This document shows, one piece after another, positions 16,989 to 26,212 of a stretch of 64,000 bases of DNA (the first letter of the stretch is position 1; every line of letters begins with the position of its first letter). The stretch lies in NCBI RefSeq assembly GCF_001261715.1, contig NZ_CVRU01000163.1, positions 2,924 through 66,923 on the forward strand, given 5' to 3'. Under the pieces are notes generated by a model, which saw only the letters and a list, made by a program, of their open reading frames with translations, was not told the DNA's origin and made no database searches. The translations under genes and the position numbers were made by a program. Source of the stretch: Dysgonomonas sp. HGC4. GTDB lineage: Bacteria > Bacteroidota > Bacteroidia > Bacteroidales > Dysgonomonadaceae.

Positions 16989-18677
16989 CTAAAATAAACT
17001 CTTTCTTTTTGCTAAGGTATCGTAGTTGTTATTTGGATTTTTCCAATCAACTTTTTTCTTTGGGTCTATACCATTGATATATTTTTCAATATTAGTATAT
17101 CCATCGCCATTCATATCTTTAACAGCATCCGATGGGTCGTTTGGATTCAATCCGTATTTAATTTCCCATGCATCAGGCATTCCATCACCATCAGAATCTT
17201 TATATGGTGTTCCTTTATATTCAGGATAACCTCCTACTTGTTCAATATCTGTAATTATACCATGTTTATAAGAATCAGCAGGTAAACGGCGGTGTTCAAA
17301 CTGATAGAAACTTTCAGGATTTAAGCCTTCTTTATAATATACTTTTCCTGTTTTCACTTGTTCAATAACACGTTGATCTACAATATCACGTTTTGGAAAA
17401 GTAGCGCCCACATTATCCATTACAAAGTTATAAGCTTCTTTTGCAGGCATAATGGGGAAAGGGTTTTCTATAGGGAATGGTTTATCCCATTTCATATTGG
17501 CAGTATAACCTTCAGTATCTTTTTGCTCTTGTACTTGAATACCTCCGTTCCAGTTATCTTTTGTTACAGCATCATTGCCTTCCATAATATTTCCGTTGGC
17601 ATATACTCTACCAAAAACAAAGTAACCTAGCTTGCTACGTCCTGATTCTGGCTTAAGGATTCTGTGTCCAACAGGTTTGTCTATAGGAGTTAAAGGACCA
17701 GGTTTATAATAATTATTAATCATATTATAAAGAGCAGTGTAATCTCCACCATCAACAGAACGATGTACCCAGTTATAAATTACATTATTTACAAAGTTGA
17801 ACACTCCATTCCAACCAATCGATGGATTTCGACCTGCATTATTAGCCCAAAGATTACGCATAAATGTGCAATTCTCCCCACCAAGTGTACTTCCGAAAGA
17901 GTGGTTGTAAGTATCTAATGCTTGAGAAGATATTGTATTCTGAATAGTAACATTTACTGTTGGTAGTTTCAGATCTTTAGTCCCATCTTGTGGATTAAAC
18001 ATATGGCGATAGAAAGATATATTCTCGTCCAGTCCCCATGAAGTAGAGCAATGGTCAATCATGATATTACCTACAGGGTTTCCGCCAAACGAATCATCGC
18101 GACGGCCCACATAAGTTTCGCCTCTACGGAAACGCATATGTCGTACAACAACATCATGAGTATTTGCCCAAATGGTTTCACCAGCAATACAAACACCATC
18201 GCCAGGAGCAGTTTGTCCTGCAATAGTTATATAAGGAGCTCTTATGATAACAGGAGTTTTTATATGAATGATTCCCGATACATTAAAAACAACAATACGG
18301 GCTCCACCTGTTTCACAAGCTTCGCGAAATGTTCCGGGACCGCTATCTTCTAAGCTTGTAACTACAATAACTTTTCCGCCACGACCACCTAAAGAATATG
18401 CACCACCACCTTCAGCTCCCGGGAATGCAGGAATTTCGCCTTGTGGCAGATCTGTTGGGCGAGCTGCCCAAGGAATATATGGACGGCCTTCTTTTGCTTG
18501 TTGTTCAATAATTGGCAAAGCTTTTTCCCAAGCAATGTCTGATAATCTTTCAGCCTCTGTCAACATAGCCTCTGATTCTTTTTTTACTTCAGCGGTAATT
18601 TTAGGATACTGTGCAAATAAGTTATTAGCACAGATTAAAGAGACAAAAGCCGTAACTACTAAAAATTTCTTTTTCAT
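16989..18677 (-). CDS. PL1 pectate lyase with C-terminal calcium-binding repeats
   Basis: This 562-residue secreted lyase (signal ending NNLFAQ) would cleave homogalacturonan by beta-elimination. The sequence FPGAEGGGAYSLGGRGG followed by VTSLEDSGPGTFREACE is the typical start of Bacteroidota PL1 lyases. A right-handed beta-helix follows (VVRHMRFRRGE, IMIDHCSTSWGLDEN). Near residue 500 the protein ends with DSDGDGMPDAWE and DMNGDGYTNIEKY, thrombospondin-3-like calcium-binding loops. It is the first gene of the leftward set and faces the GH2 gene across a 671-base control region. B. thetaiotaomicron BT1023 is the likely counterpart. The family is secure; the preference for pectate over rhamnogalacturonan is known for related members only. 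Confidence 0.9.
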   Translation of the reverse strand: MKKKFLVVTAFVSLICANNLFAQYPKITAEVKKESEAMLTEAERLSDIAWEKALPIIEQQAKEGRPYIPWAARPTDLPQGEIPAFPGAEGGGAYSLGGRGGKVIVVTSLEDSGPGTFREACETGGARIVVFNVSGIIHIKTPVIIRAPYITIAGQTAPGDGVCIAGETIWANTHDVVVRHMRFRRGETYVGRRDDSFGGNPVGNIMIDHCSTSWGLDENISFYRHMFNPQDGTKDLKLPTVNVTIQNTISSQALDTYNHSFGSTLGGENCTFMRNLWANNAGRNPSIGWNGVFNFVNNVIYNWVHRSVDGGDYTALYNMINNYYKPGPLTPIDKPVGHRILKPESGRSKLGYFVFGRVYANGNIMEGNDAVTKDNWNGGIQVQEQKDTEGYTANMKWDKPFPIENPFPIMPAKEAYNFVMDNVGATFPKRDIVDQRVIEQVKTGKVYYKEGLNPESFYQFEHRRLPADSYKHGIITDIEQVGGYPEYKGTPYKDSDGDGMPDAWEIKYGLNPNDPSDAVKDMNGDGYTNIEKYINGIDPKKKVDWKNPNNNYDTLAKRKSLF

Positions 18678-18908
18678 CTGGTATTTAATTTAAGGAAATT
18701 CTTTATTTTCAAGGTTTAGAAGTTTTATTTACAATAAAGGATCAACACTTCCTCTTACCTCAATTTTTGACTATATATTGTTCTTATACGTTAGCTTTTT
18801 TAATTTAGCTTGAAGTTGTAATACTCCACTAATAAATTCAGGAACTTGTTTTCCATCGTTTTTTCATAATTTCTAAATGGTATTAATAAAGTAGAACTTC
18901 TAAATTGA

Positions 18909-18920
18909 TTAATCGTTTAA
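18909..18920. promoter_or_regulatory. Candidate LacI-family operator, copy 1
   Basis: TTAATCGTTTAA is a 12-base palindrome with one mismatch. Its centre is 33 bases, about three helical turns, from that of the perfect copy at 18942-18953. Confidence 0.5.
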
Positions 18921-18941
18921 CTAAAGGGTTATAAAATCTAA

Positions 18942-18953
18942 TTAAACGTTTAA
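18942..18953. promoter_or_regulatory. Candidate LacI-family operator, copy 2
   Basis: TTAAACGTTTAA is a perfect 12-base palindrome with the central CG typical of LacI/GalR-family sites. A near-identical site occurs in the promoter of the LacI-family gene at 22148. Confidence 0.6.
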
Positions 18954-19104
18954 CTTAATAAACTAAGAACTCCCTGCAATTTATTTATTTGATAAGTATC
19001 TCTTTTTCGGGTCTAAATATTTAAAACGACTAAGGTTTAATTTTTCTAAATAGTATTTGATGTCTGCAAATATATGTTCTTATTCACATTTTGATATATG
19101 CAAA

Positions 19105-19135
19105 TTGATCTTAATTATAACTTTTTTGATCTTAA
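19105..19135. promoter_or_regulatory. Direct repeat TTGATCTTAA x2, 21-base period
   Basis: Identical 10-base copies at 19105-19114 and 19126-19135 recur with a 21-base period. AraC-family proteins often bind tandem sites spaced about two helical turns, and an AraC-family gene is in this window, so it is a candidate binding site. Confidence 0.4.
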
Positions 19136-19250
19136 CTCAAAGTATGATCGGCATATTACTATTGTATATTTTGCCGTTAAATCCGCTTGAATACTAGATT
19201 CTGACTATTTTTAGAATGACTAAATAATCCCAAAGTCATTCTTTAGTCCA

Positions 19251-19282
19251 TTTTATTCTATGGCAAAACTTATATATTTTTG
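19251..19282 (+). promoter_or_regulatory. Candidate promoter for the GH2 gene
   Basis: TATTTTTG at 19275-19282 fits the Bacteroidota -7 consensus TAnnTTTG and lies about 65 bases before the ATG. The -33 region (TTTTA from 19251) is only a partial match. Confidence 0.35.
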
Positions 19283-19348
19283 AAAGCACGATTGCTTTTA
19301 TCCAAGCAAAAATAACCTTTTTAATTGATTATTTGAAAACCACAAAGA

Positions 19349-21946
19349 ATGAACAAAAAAATAATTTTTCTTGTATTTTCTCTATTCTTATCCTTTTTCG
19401 TTCTAGGAAACGATATTCAGCCTCAAACATCAGTCGCAGGTTTTTTCGATTTGAAAAACTCGGGGCGTAAGGTCTATAACTTCAATGTTGGATGGAGATT
19501 CCAGAGGGGTAATCCAAACGGAGCTGAAAAGATAGACTTCGATGATTCTAAATGGGACATAGTCTCTACACCTCATACCGTTCAGTTAATGCCTGCAGAA
19601 GCTAGTGGAGGACGTAACTATCAAGGGCCAGCTTGGTATAGAAAGCATTTTATAGTAGATGAGACTCTAAAAGATCAGTTGATAAATATCTATTTTGAAG
19701 CTGCTATGGGTAAAAGTACTATATACCTAAACGGACAAAAAGTAGAAGAACACTTAGGTGGTTATCTTCCTTTTTGCATAGAACTGACTAAATATGGAGT
19801 AAAGGCAGGAGATAAATGCTTAATTGCAGTACTTACCGATAACTCCGATGATAAAAACTATCCTCCGGGTAAAAAGCAATCAACACTCGACTTTACATAT
19901 CATGGAGGTATTTATAGAGATGTCTGGTTGATAGCAACTTCTAGAATTCATATCTCAGACCCCAATAAAGAAAATAAACCTGCAGGAGGTGGAGTATTTG
20001 TACATTTTGATGAAATTTCTAAAAAGAAAGCTTCTATATCTATTGACACAGATGTATTGAATCAATCTACAAATAATGAAAATATTAAGATTGAAACCCG
20101 ACTGTGTGATGTAAACGGAAATGTGTTAAAAACAATATCATCGAAAGTAAACCTAAAGCGAGGGGAATCGAAGCAGGTAAAGCAAAATATTATACTGAAT
20201 AATCCAACTTTATGGTCGCCCGATCAGCCCTATTTATATAGAGTAGAATCGCGAATTATTGCATCTAATGGAACTAGCTTAGATGGTGGAACAACACGTA
20301 TAGGTTTGAGAAAAGCCGAATTTAGAGGTAAAGACGGATTTTGGTTAAACGATGAGTTATCGGACAAACTTATTGGAGGTAACAGGCATCAGGATTTCGC
20401 ATACGTAGGTAACGCCATGCCCAATTCTCAACATTGGCGTGATGCTAAAAAATTGCGTGATGCCGGATGCCGTATAGTTCGTGTGGCACATTATCCACAA
20501 GATCCCTCTTTTATGGATGCTTGCGACGAGTTGGGTATATTCGTTATTGTAGCTACTCCGGGATGGCAATACTGGAACAAAGACCCTAAGTTTGCTGAAT
20601 TGGTTTATGAAGATATACGGAATATGATTAGACGAGACCGTAATCATACCTCAGTTTTAATGTGGGAGCCGATTCTTAATGAAACACGCTTTCCTTTAGA
20701 GTTTTCATTGAAAGCCCATCAGATCACACACGAAGAATATCCATATATGGGAGCTTTCTGTGTAGCTGACGCACATTCGGAAGGGGTGGCCGAAAACTAT
20801 GAAGTTGTTTACGGATGGCCTAAAGATGTAGGCAGCTATAAGCAGTGTATATTTACACGCGAATTTGGCGAAAATGTAGATGATTGGTATGCACATAATA
20901 CCAACAACAGAGCATCCCGTAGTTGGGGCGAAAGACCTCAGGTTGTTCAGGCTTTGCAGCTGGCTAAAGCTTACAATGAAATGTATACACAAAGCAATCA
21001 GTTTATAGGAGGTGCATTATGGCATCCTTTCGATCACCAGAGAGGCTACCATCCCGACCCATATTGGGGTGGACTAATGGATGCTTTCCGTCAACCTAAA
21101 TATTCGTATTATATGTTCAAGAGTCAGGTTGATGCCGATCTTAAACATCCATTGTCGGAAACAGGACCAATGGTATTTGTAGCTCATGAGATTTCTCCTT
21201 TTTCAGATCCGGATGTAACTATATTTACTAATTGTGACGAAATCAGACTGATTGTTTACGGGAAAGATACTTTAACTCAGAAAGTACAAAAAGCTCAATA
21301 TGGGATGCCCCACCCTCCGGTAATTTTCAAGAATGTTTTCGAATTCAATTCTATGAGAGAATATCCATATGTGCAAAAACAATGGCAAAAAGTAAGCTTT
21401 GTAGCAGAAGGACTTATAGATGGTAAAGTAGTATGCTCTACAACAAAAAAGCCATCGAGACGCTCTACAAAATTAAGTTTAAGAATAGATAATGAAGGCA
21501 GACAGCTGTATGCTGATGGTTCAGATTTTGTTCCCGTTATATGCGAAGTTACCGATGATGAAGGTAATGTTCGCAGATTAGCTAAAGAGCAGATTTTATT
21601 TTCGATAGAAGGTGAAGGCGAAATAATTGGAGGTTCGCAAATAGGAGCAAATCCACGGACCATTGAGTTTGGCTCTGCCCCTGTTTTGATAAGATCAACT
21701 ATAACTCCCGGTAAAATTAAAGTGCATGCTCGTGTATTGTTTGAAGGTGAACATGCCCCTACCCCTGCTGATATAGAATTTCAGACAATCGCCCCAAATC
21801 GTAATCTATTGTTTTTAGATAAACCAATAGTTAATAAAAATAGTGGTGAAGCATATCAGCGAAGCTTTAATAGACAACTCTCAGAGGAAGAGCGAAAAAA
21901 AGCTTTAGATGAAGTTGAAAGACAACAAACTGAATTTGGTCAATAA
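19349..21946 (+). CDS. GH2 family glycosidase (beta-galactosidase/uronidase-like)
   Basis: This 865-residue secreted enzyme has the GH2 arrangement: jelly-roll (GPAWYRKHF, GKSTIYLNGQKVEEHLGG), immunoglobulin-like domain, TIM barrel, then further beta domains. The probable acid/base is Glu445 in PILNETRF and the probable nucleophile Glu505 in FTREFGE. The stretch GGNRHQDFAYVGNAMPNSQ is the usual entry to the barrel. It stands alone between a candidate promoter and a perfect 16-base-pair terminator. RG-II systems use GH2 enzymes as beta-galacturonidase, beta-glucuronidase and others; sequence reading does not decide which. The C-terminal tail after about 820 is charged (EEERKKALDEVERQQ) and of unknown role. 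Confidence 0.85.
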   Translation: MNKKIIFLVFSLFLSFFVLGNDIQPQTSVAGFFDLKNSGRKVYNFNVGWRFQRGNPNGAEKIDFDDSKWDIVSTPHTVQLMPAEASGGRNYQGPAWYRKHFIVDETLKDQLINIYFEAAMGKSTIYLNGQKVEEHLGGYLPFCIELTKYGVKAGDKCLIAVLTDNSDDKNYPPGKKQSTLDFTYHGGIYRDVWLIATSRIHISDPNKENKPAGGGVFVHFDEISKKKASISIDTDVLNQSTNNENIKIETRLCDVNGNVLKTISSKVNLKRGESKQVKQNIILNNPTLWSPDQPYLYRVESRIIASNGTSLDGGTTRIGLRKAEFRGKDGFWLNDELSDKLIGGNRHQDFAYVGNAMPNSQHWRDAKKLRDAGCRIVRVAHYPQDPSFMDACDELGIFVIVATPGWQYWNKDPKFAELVYEDIRNMIRRDRNHTSVLMWEPILNETRFPLEFSLKAHQITHEEYPYMGAFCVADAHSEGVAENYEVVYGWPKDVGSYKQCIFTREFGENVDDWYAHNTNNRASRSWGERPQVVQALQLAKAYNEMYTQSNQFIGGALWHPFDHQRGYHPDPYWGGLMDAFRQPKYSYYMFKSQVDADLKHPLSETGPMVFVAHEISPFSDPDVTIFTNCDEIRLIVYGKDTLTQKVQKAQYGMPHPPVIFKNVFEFNSMREYPYVQKQWQKVSFVAEGLIDGKVVCSTTKKPSRRSTKLSLRIDNEGRQLYADGSDFVPVICEVTDDEGNVRRLAKEQILFSIEGEGEIIGGSQIGANPRTIEFGSAPVLIRSTITPGKIKVHARVLFEGEHAPTPADIEFQTIAPNRNLLFLDKPIVNKNSGEAYQRSFNRQLSEEERKKALDEVERQQTEFGQ

Positions 21947-21956
21947 AGGACAAGCT

Positions 21957-22002
21957 TTATTATAGCTTTGGTTAGTATTGTATATGACCAAAGCTATAAT
22001 AA
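21957..22002 (+). terminator. Strong hairpin after the GH2 gene
   Basis: TTATTATAGCTTTGGT (21957-21972) and ACCAAAGCTATAATAA (21987-22002) form a perfect 16-base-pair stem with a 14-base loop, 10 bases after the stop codon. There is no long T-run, but the stem starts and ends in A/T pairs. Confidence 0.7.
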
Positions 22003-22089
22003 TAAAACGTAACCATAGATATGATAGCCATGGGAATAATTATTAGATTGGTTTTAGTAATTCATGTTTCATAACATAATGAAAACACC

Positions 22090-22118
22090 TTGCTAAAACG
22101 TTTAATCTAATAATTTTG
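22090..22118 (+). promoter_or_regulatory. LacI-gene promoter with embedded operator
   Basis: TTG at 22090-22092 (-33) and TAATTTTG at 22111-22118 (-7) are 18 bases apart. The palindrome-like TAAAACGTTTAA at 22094-22105, with core AAACGTTT, sits exactly between them, so a bound repressor would block the promoter. This suggests that the regulator controls itself and the long downstream gene set. Confidence 0.6.
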
Positions 22119-22147
22119 TAAAACTGAAAACTATAAACAACACAACA

Positions 22148-23140
22148 ATGGCACGAGTTTCTATTAAAGATATTGCAATAGCATTAGGAGTTTCTAACGC
22201 TACTGTTTCGTTAGTTATCAATGGCAAAGAGAAGGAAGGGCGTGTAGGATTTGAAATGGCTGAAAAGATCAGAGCAAAAGCCAAAGAATTGAATTATGAG
22301 CCTAATAATCTGGCTCGAAGTTTAAGGATTGGACGCTCTGAAACAATAGGATTAATTGTTGCTGATATTTCCAATATATTCTTTGCAACTCTTGCGTTTC
22401 ATATACAAGAATATGCAGAAAAACTAGGATACACCATTGTGATAACCAATACTAATGAGGATACATCTAAAATGGGAAAGATGATACATACACTCCAAAG
22501 CAGGCAAGTGGATGGTTTTATTATAGTTCCTACGGAGAACGGAGAAGAAGACATTGCTAAACTTGTGAGGTCTAAAACTCCCGTTGTTCTTCTCGATAGA
22601 TGTTTTCCGGCAATTGAAACGAGTCATGTAATGATAGATAATTATCAGACCTCCTATTTGGCTACTCGACACCTGATAGCTTTAGGATGTAAAAAAATAG
22701 CATTACTTACTTATAAAAATAAACTTCACCATATGACCGAGCGTAAACGCGGGTATGTTGATGCTGTACAAAATGCAAATATATTTGATGACGGACTCAT
22801 TAAAGAAGTGAGTTATGAAAATATTACAGAAGATACCACTAATGCCATTAATGATCTGCTTAAAATAAAAGATCTGGACGGTATATTCTTCTCAACAGAT
22901 AGTGTTTGCGTAGCAGGAATAAAATATATGCAAGAAACAGACAAAAATATTTTTAAGAAAGTAAATCTGATGAGTTTTGATAGAAACGAAATATTTGATT
23001 TTGTAAATTATGACGTTCCTTATATGATGCAACCTTTACCCGAAATGGGGAGAAGAGCCATAGATATATTAGTAAATCAAATTGTAAACAAATCAAATAC
23101 GTCTGAAAAAATAGAACTTCAAGCGACCTTGCATAGCTGA
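22148..23140 (+). CDS. LacI/GalR-family transcriptional regulator
   Basis: This 330-residue regulator begins with the LacI helix-turn-helix (VSIKDIAIALGVSNATVSLV) and the hinge helix region NYEPNNLARSLRIGRS. A periplasmic-binding-protein-like sensor domain follows (IGLIVADISNIFFA, QVDGFIIVPT, PVVLLDRCFP, DGIFFSTDSVC). It would bind a sugar or sugar derivative and dissociate from palindromic operators. Its own promoter and the divergent region at 18909-18953 carry candidate sites. It heads a run of sixteen genes on the same strand and is 63 bases from the GH28 gene, so it may be co-transcribed with the enzymes it controls. The inducer is unknown; a monosaccharide from RG-II is plausible. Confidence 0.9.
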   Translation: MARVSIKDIAIALGVSNATVSLVINGKEKEGRVGFEMAEKIRAKAKELNYEPNNLARSLRIGRSETIGLIVADISNIFFATLAFHIQEYAEKLGYTIVITNTNEDTSKMGKMIHTLQSRQVDGFIIVPTENGEEDIAKLVRSKTPVVLLDRCFPAIETSHVMIDNYQTSYLATRHLIALGCKKIALLTYKNKLHHMTERKRGYVDAVQNANIFDDGLIKEVSYENITEDTTNAINDLLKIKDLDGIFFSTDSVCVAGIKYMQETDKNIFKKVNLMSFDRNEIFDFVNYDVPYMMQPLPEMGRRAIDILVNQIVNKSNTSEKIELQATLHS

Positions 23141-23203
23141 TGTAAGATTTTTAATTTAAACAACTTAACCTCTGGTATTAAATAGAAACACGTATAAAAT
23201 ATA

Positions 23204-24790
23204 ATGAAGAAATTATTATTGACAATTTATTTTCTAAGTGTATTTTTTTGCAGCAATGCTAAAACGATTAACCTTATTTCGTTTGGAGGAAAATCCGATG
23301 GAAAAACCTCAAATACACAAATAATAAAAAAAGCTATTGATGAGCTTACTTCTGATGGAGGTGGAACTTTATATTTTCCGGCAGGAACATATCTAACAGG
23401 ACCTATCAAACTCGAAAGTAATATTACAATTGATATTGAATCGGGTGCAACAATTCTATTTTCGGGTGAGTACGAAGAGTATACCCCGTTTGTAGAAATG
23501 CGATATGAAGGAGTTGTAATGAAAAGCTTCCACCCTCTCTTTTATGCTTATGAGAAACAAAATATTACCATAAAAGGCAGAGGAAAGATTGATGGCAACG
23601 GAGCTTATTGGTGGCATGTAGCATGGGCAATGGATGGTATTGAAAAATACGCACCACTTTTAAAACGAGTAGCTCCTCTACAAGAATTATGGGATAAGGA
23701 AAACCCAAATCTTAAGATTGAAGAACAATCGGATTGGAAAAGAACACTTGCAAAGAAGTTCTTTCGCCCACCCTTCATTCAAATGTATAAAAGTAAAAAT
23801 ATACTTATTGAAGGAATCACAATCGAAAACTCTCCTTTCTGGACAATCAATCCTGAGTTTTGTGAAAATATAACTATTAAGGGAGTATCTATTTTTAACC
23901 CTTACTCCCCAAACACGGATGGAATAAATCCTTCATCATGTAAAGATGTACATATCTCGGATTGTCACATAAGTGTAGGTGATGATTGTATCACATTAAA
24001 ATCAGGACGTGACCTTCAAGGACGTGAGTATGCTACACCTTGTGAGAATGTGACCATTACAAACTGTACAATGTTAGCAGGTCATGGAGGTGTTGTTATT
24101 GGCAGCGAAATGTCTGGCGATGTTCGCAAAATAACTATATCAAACTGTATTTTCGATGGAACGGACAGAGGTATCCGTATTAAATCGACCAGAGGACGAG
24201 GTGGTATCGTAGAAGAGATAAGAGTGAGCAATGTCGTTATGAAAAACATCAAAAAGGAAGCAATTACATTGAATCTTTTTTATTCAAACGTGCCTGCTGA
24301 ACCATTATCAGATAGAACTCCTATTTTCAGAAATATACATTTCTCTAATCTTACGGGGTCTGATGTAAACGCAGCTTGTACTATATGGGGAATTGAAGAG
24401 GCTCCTATCTCGAATATAACTTTTACTGATATAAATATTGATGCCAAAACCGGATTTGATATTGATAAATCGAAAGATTTGATATTTACTGATGTTCAGG
24501 TAAATGCAACCTTGAGTCCTTCGTTTACAATCAAAAATTCCGCAAATATTCAGATGAACAATGTATATACGTTGCAACCTAACTCTGAGAAAAGTCTTAT
24601 ATCTCTCACAGATGTAAAAGACATTTTCATAAAAGGATGTTTTCCTCTAGCAGGAAGCCAATCATTCCTAAAAGCAGACGGTGCAAGTACCAACAATATT
24701 ATATTAATGAGCAATTACCTTAAGAGGTTGAATCAAAGCATTGAGAAAGGACAAAACTTGAACCCGAATGCAATAATTATAGAGCAATGA
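23204..24790 (+). CDS. GH28 polygalacturonase
   Basis: This 528-residue secreted beta-helix enzyme hydrolyses alpha-1,4-galacturonic acid bonds. All GH28 signatures are present: NTDG with Asp239, GDD with Asp260-Asp261, GHGG with His294, and RIKSTRGRGG. The pectate-lyase-like entry (FGGKSDGKTSNTQIIKKAID) and the insert WKRTLAKKFFRPPFIQMYKS resemble Bacteroides exo-polygalacturonases such as BT1018. It overlaps the next gene, a CE19-like esterase, by 4 bases, mirroring BT1018/BT1017 proximity. Together the pair would demethylate and trim galacturonan. Exo- rather than endo-action is inferred. Confidence 0.9.
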   Translation: MKKLLLTIYFLSVFFCSNAKTINLISFGGKSDGKTSNTQIIKKAIDELTSDGGGTLYFPAGTYLTGPIKLESNITIDIESGATILFSGEYEEYTPFVEMRYEGVVMKSFHPLFYAYEKQNITIKGRGKIDGNGAYWWHVAWAMDGIEKYAPLLKRVAPLQELWDKENPNLKIEEQSDWKRTLAKKFFRPPFIQMYKSKNILIEGITIENSPFWTINPEFCENITIKGVSIFNPYSPNTDGINPSSCKDVHISDCHISVGDDCITLKSGRDLQGREYATPCENVTITNCTMLAGHGGVVIGSEMSGDVRKITISNCIFDGTDRGIRIKSTRGRGGIVEEIRVSNVVMKNIKKEAITLNLFYSNVPAEPLSDRTPIFRNIHFSNLTGSDVNAACTIWGIEEAPISNITFTDINIDAKTGFDIDKSKDLIFTDVQVNATLSPSFTIKNSANIQMNNVYTLQPNSEKSLISLTDVKDIFIKGCFPLAGSQSFLKADGASTNNIILMSNYLKRLNQSIEKGQNLNPNAIIIEQ

Positions 24791-26187
24791 GAAAACTGAC
24801 AACTATCCTCTTATTTCAATTAATTATTGTTTCATCTGCATTGTTTGCACAAACAGCAGACGATTCTTATGCACGTCCTCTAAAAGATGTTCTGGCCGAC
24901 ATTGAGCAACAATTCAATATTAAAATCAAGTATGATAAAAAGATGATAGACGATAAGGTCTTGAATTATGCCGATTGGAGAATCAAACCATGGAGTGTCG
25001 AAGAAAGCCTTTATGCTGTACTGGCTCCTTTCGATTATACCTTTGTTATGGATAACGAGAAGTATAAAATAAAATCGTTTGAATATGCCAGAACAAATGT
25101 AGCGCAGGGCGAAAAATTCCTGACATATCTTGAGACATTATATAACGATAAATCAAGTTGGGAAAAACGAAAAGCTGAACTAATTCCCTGCTTCAAAGAA
25201 GCATTAAGATTGTCACCATTACCTGCAAAACCAAATTCTAAGGTTATACTGACAGCCAAAAGGAAATACAATGGATATACAGTTGAAAATTTTGCTATTG
25301 AAACTCTGCCGGGAATATATGTTTGCGGATCAATTTATAAGCCTTCTAAAATAAAAGGTAAATACCCGGTAATACTCAATCCCAATGGGCATTTTGGGCA
25401 AGGAAGATACCGTGAAGACCAACAAAAACGATGTGCTATGCAAGCCCGAATGGGAATCATTTCGGCCTCTTGGGATATTTTCGCTTGGGGAGAAAGCCTC
25501 CTGCAATTCGATGGAACATTACATCGCCTAAGTGCAGCCCATTCTATACAAACATTAAACGCAATACGCGTACTTGATTATTTATTGACACTTAAAGAAT
25601 CAGACTCTTCTCGTGTAGGGATCACCGGTGGATCGGGAGGTGGAAGCATGACTATGATGATGTCGGCAATAGATGATCGAATTAGTCTAAGCATACCCGT
25701 AGTAATGTTGGCGTCACATTTCAATGGTGGCTGTCCATGCGAAAGTGGCATGCCAACCCATTTATGTGGAAATCGTACAAACAACGCAGAAGTCGCAGCC
25801 ATATTTGCACCCAAACCACAGTTAATAATCTCTGATGATAAAGATTGGTCAAGTAGTGTTCCTACTTTAGAATATCCTTTTATAAAACGGATTTACGGAT
25901 TTTATGGTGCTACTGATAACGTAAAGAATGTTCACTTACCTGAGGAAGGACATGACTATGGCTTCTCTAAAAGGATAGCGGCATATGATTTTATAGCTGA
26001 AAAATTCGGGTTAAATCCCGAAATGCTTAAAAATAAAGAAGGTCAATACGATGAAAGTACAATAATCATCGAGAAAGAATGGCAAATGTATGCTTTCGGA
26101 AAAAATGGAGAAAATCTTCCTTCAAATGCCATAAAAGGAAAAGAAGCCTTAATGGAGGTTTTGAAAAACATAGGCATTGAAAAATAA
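24787..26187 (+). CDS. CE19-type pectin methylesterase (alpha/beta hydrolase) with STN-like N terminus
   Basis: This 466-residue secreted esterase has an alpha/beta-hydrolase core with Ser283 in TGGSGGGS, Asp350, Asp351 or Asp353 in SDDKDW, and His389 in EEGHDYG. A cysteine-rich loop (FNGGCPCESGMPTHLCGN) precedes the Asp. It resembles B. thetaiotaomicron BT1017, the founding CE19 pectin methylesterase needed for RG-II use. Residues 25-100 (PLKDVLADIEQQFNIKIKYD, WSVEESLYAVLAPFDYTFVM) look like an STN-type small domain usually found at the start of TonB receptors and secretins. The start overlaps the GH28 stop as ATGA, so translation is coupled. Acetyl-xylan esterase-type activity is the alternative. 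Confidence 0.8.
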   Translation: MRKLTTILLFQLIIVSSALFAQTADDSYARPLKDVLADIEQQFNIKIKYDKKMIDDKVLNYADWRIKPWSVEESLYAVLAPFDYTFVMDNEKYKIKSFEYARTNVAQGEKFLTYLETLYNDKSSWEKRKAELIPCFKEALRLSPLPAKPNSKVILTAKRKYNGYTVENFAIETLPGIYVCGSIYKPSKIKGKYPVILNPNGHFGQGRYREDQQKRCAMQARMGIISASWDIFAWGESLLQFDGTLHRLSAAHSIQTLNAIRVLDYLLTLKESDSSRVGITGGSGGGSMTMMMSAIDDRISLSIPVVMLASHFNGGCPCESGMPTHLCGNRTNNAEVAAIFAPKPQLIISDDKDWSSSVPTLEYPFIKRIYGFYGATDNVKNVHLPEEGHDYGFSKRIAAYDFIAEKFGLNPEMLKNKEGQYDESTIIIEKEWQMYAFGKNGENLPSNAIKGKEALMEVLKNIGIEK

Positions 26188-26212
26188 ACCTCATATCTTA
26201 AATAAAATAGCC

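Larger units (their letters stand above)
18678..19348. other. Divergent control region between PL1 and GH2
   Basis: This 671-base AT-rich stretch has no plausible gene. It holds two palindromes resembling LacI-family sites, a pair of direct repeats and a promoter-like element before the GH2 gene, each listed separately. A minus-strand TATATTTG (-7-like) occurs at 19057-19064, but no matching -33 element was found at the expected distance. Confidence 0.6.

Noticed and set aside
26177-26212. TTG start for the GH95 gene
   Set aside because: The added residues precede a proper signal peptide at the ATG at 26213 and overlap the esterase stop.
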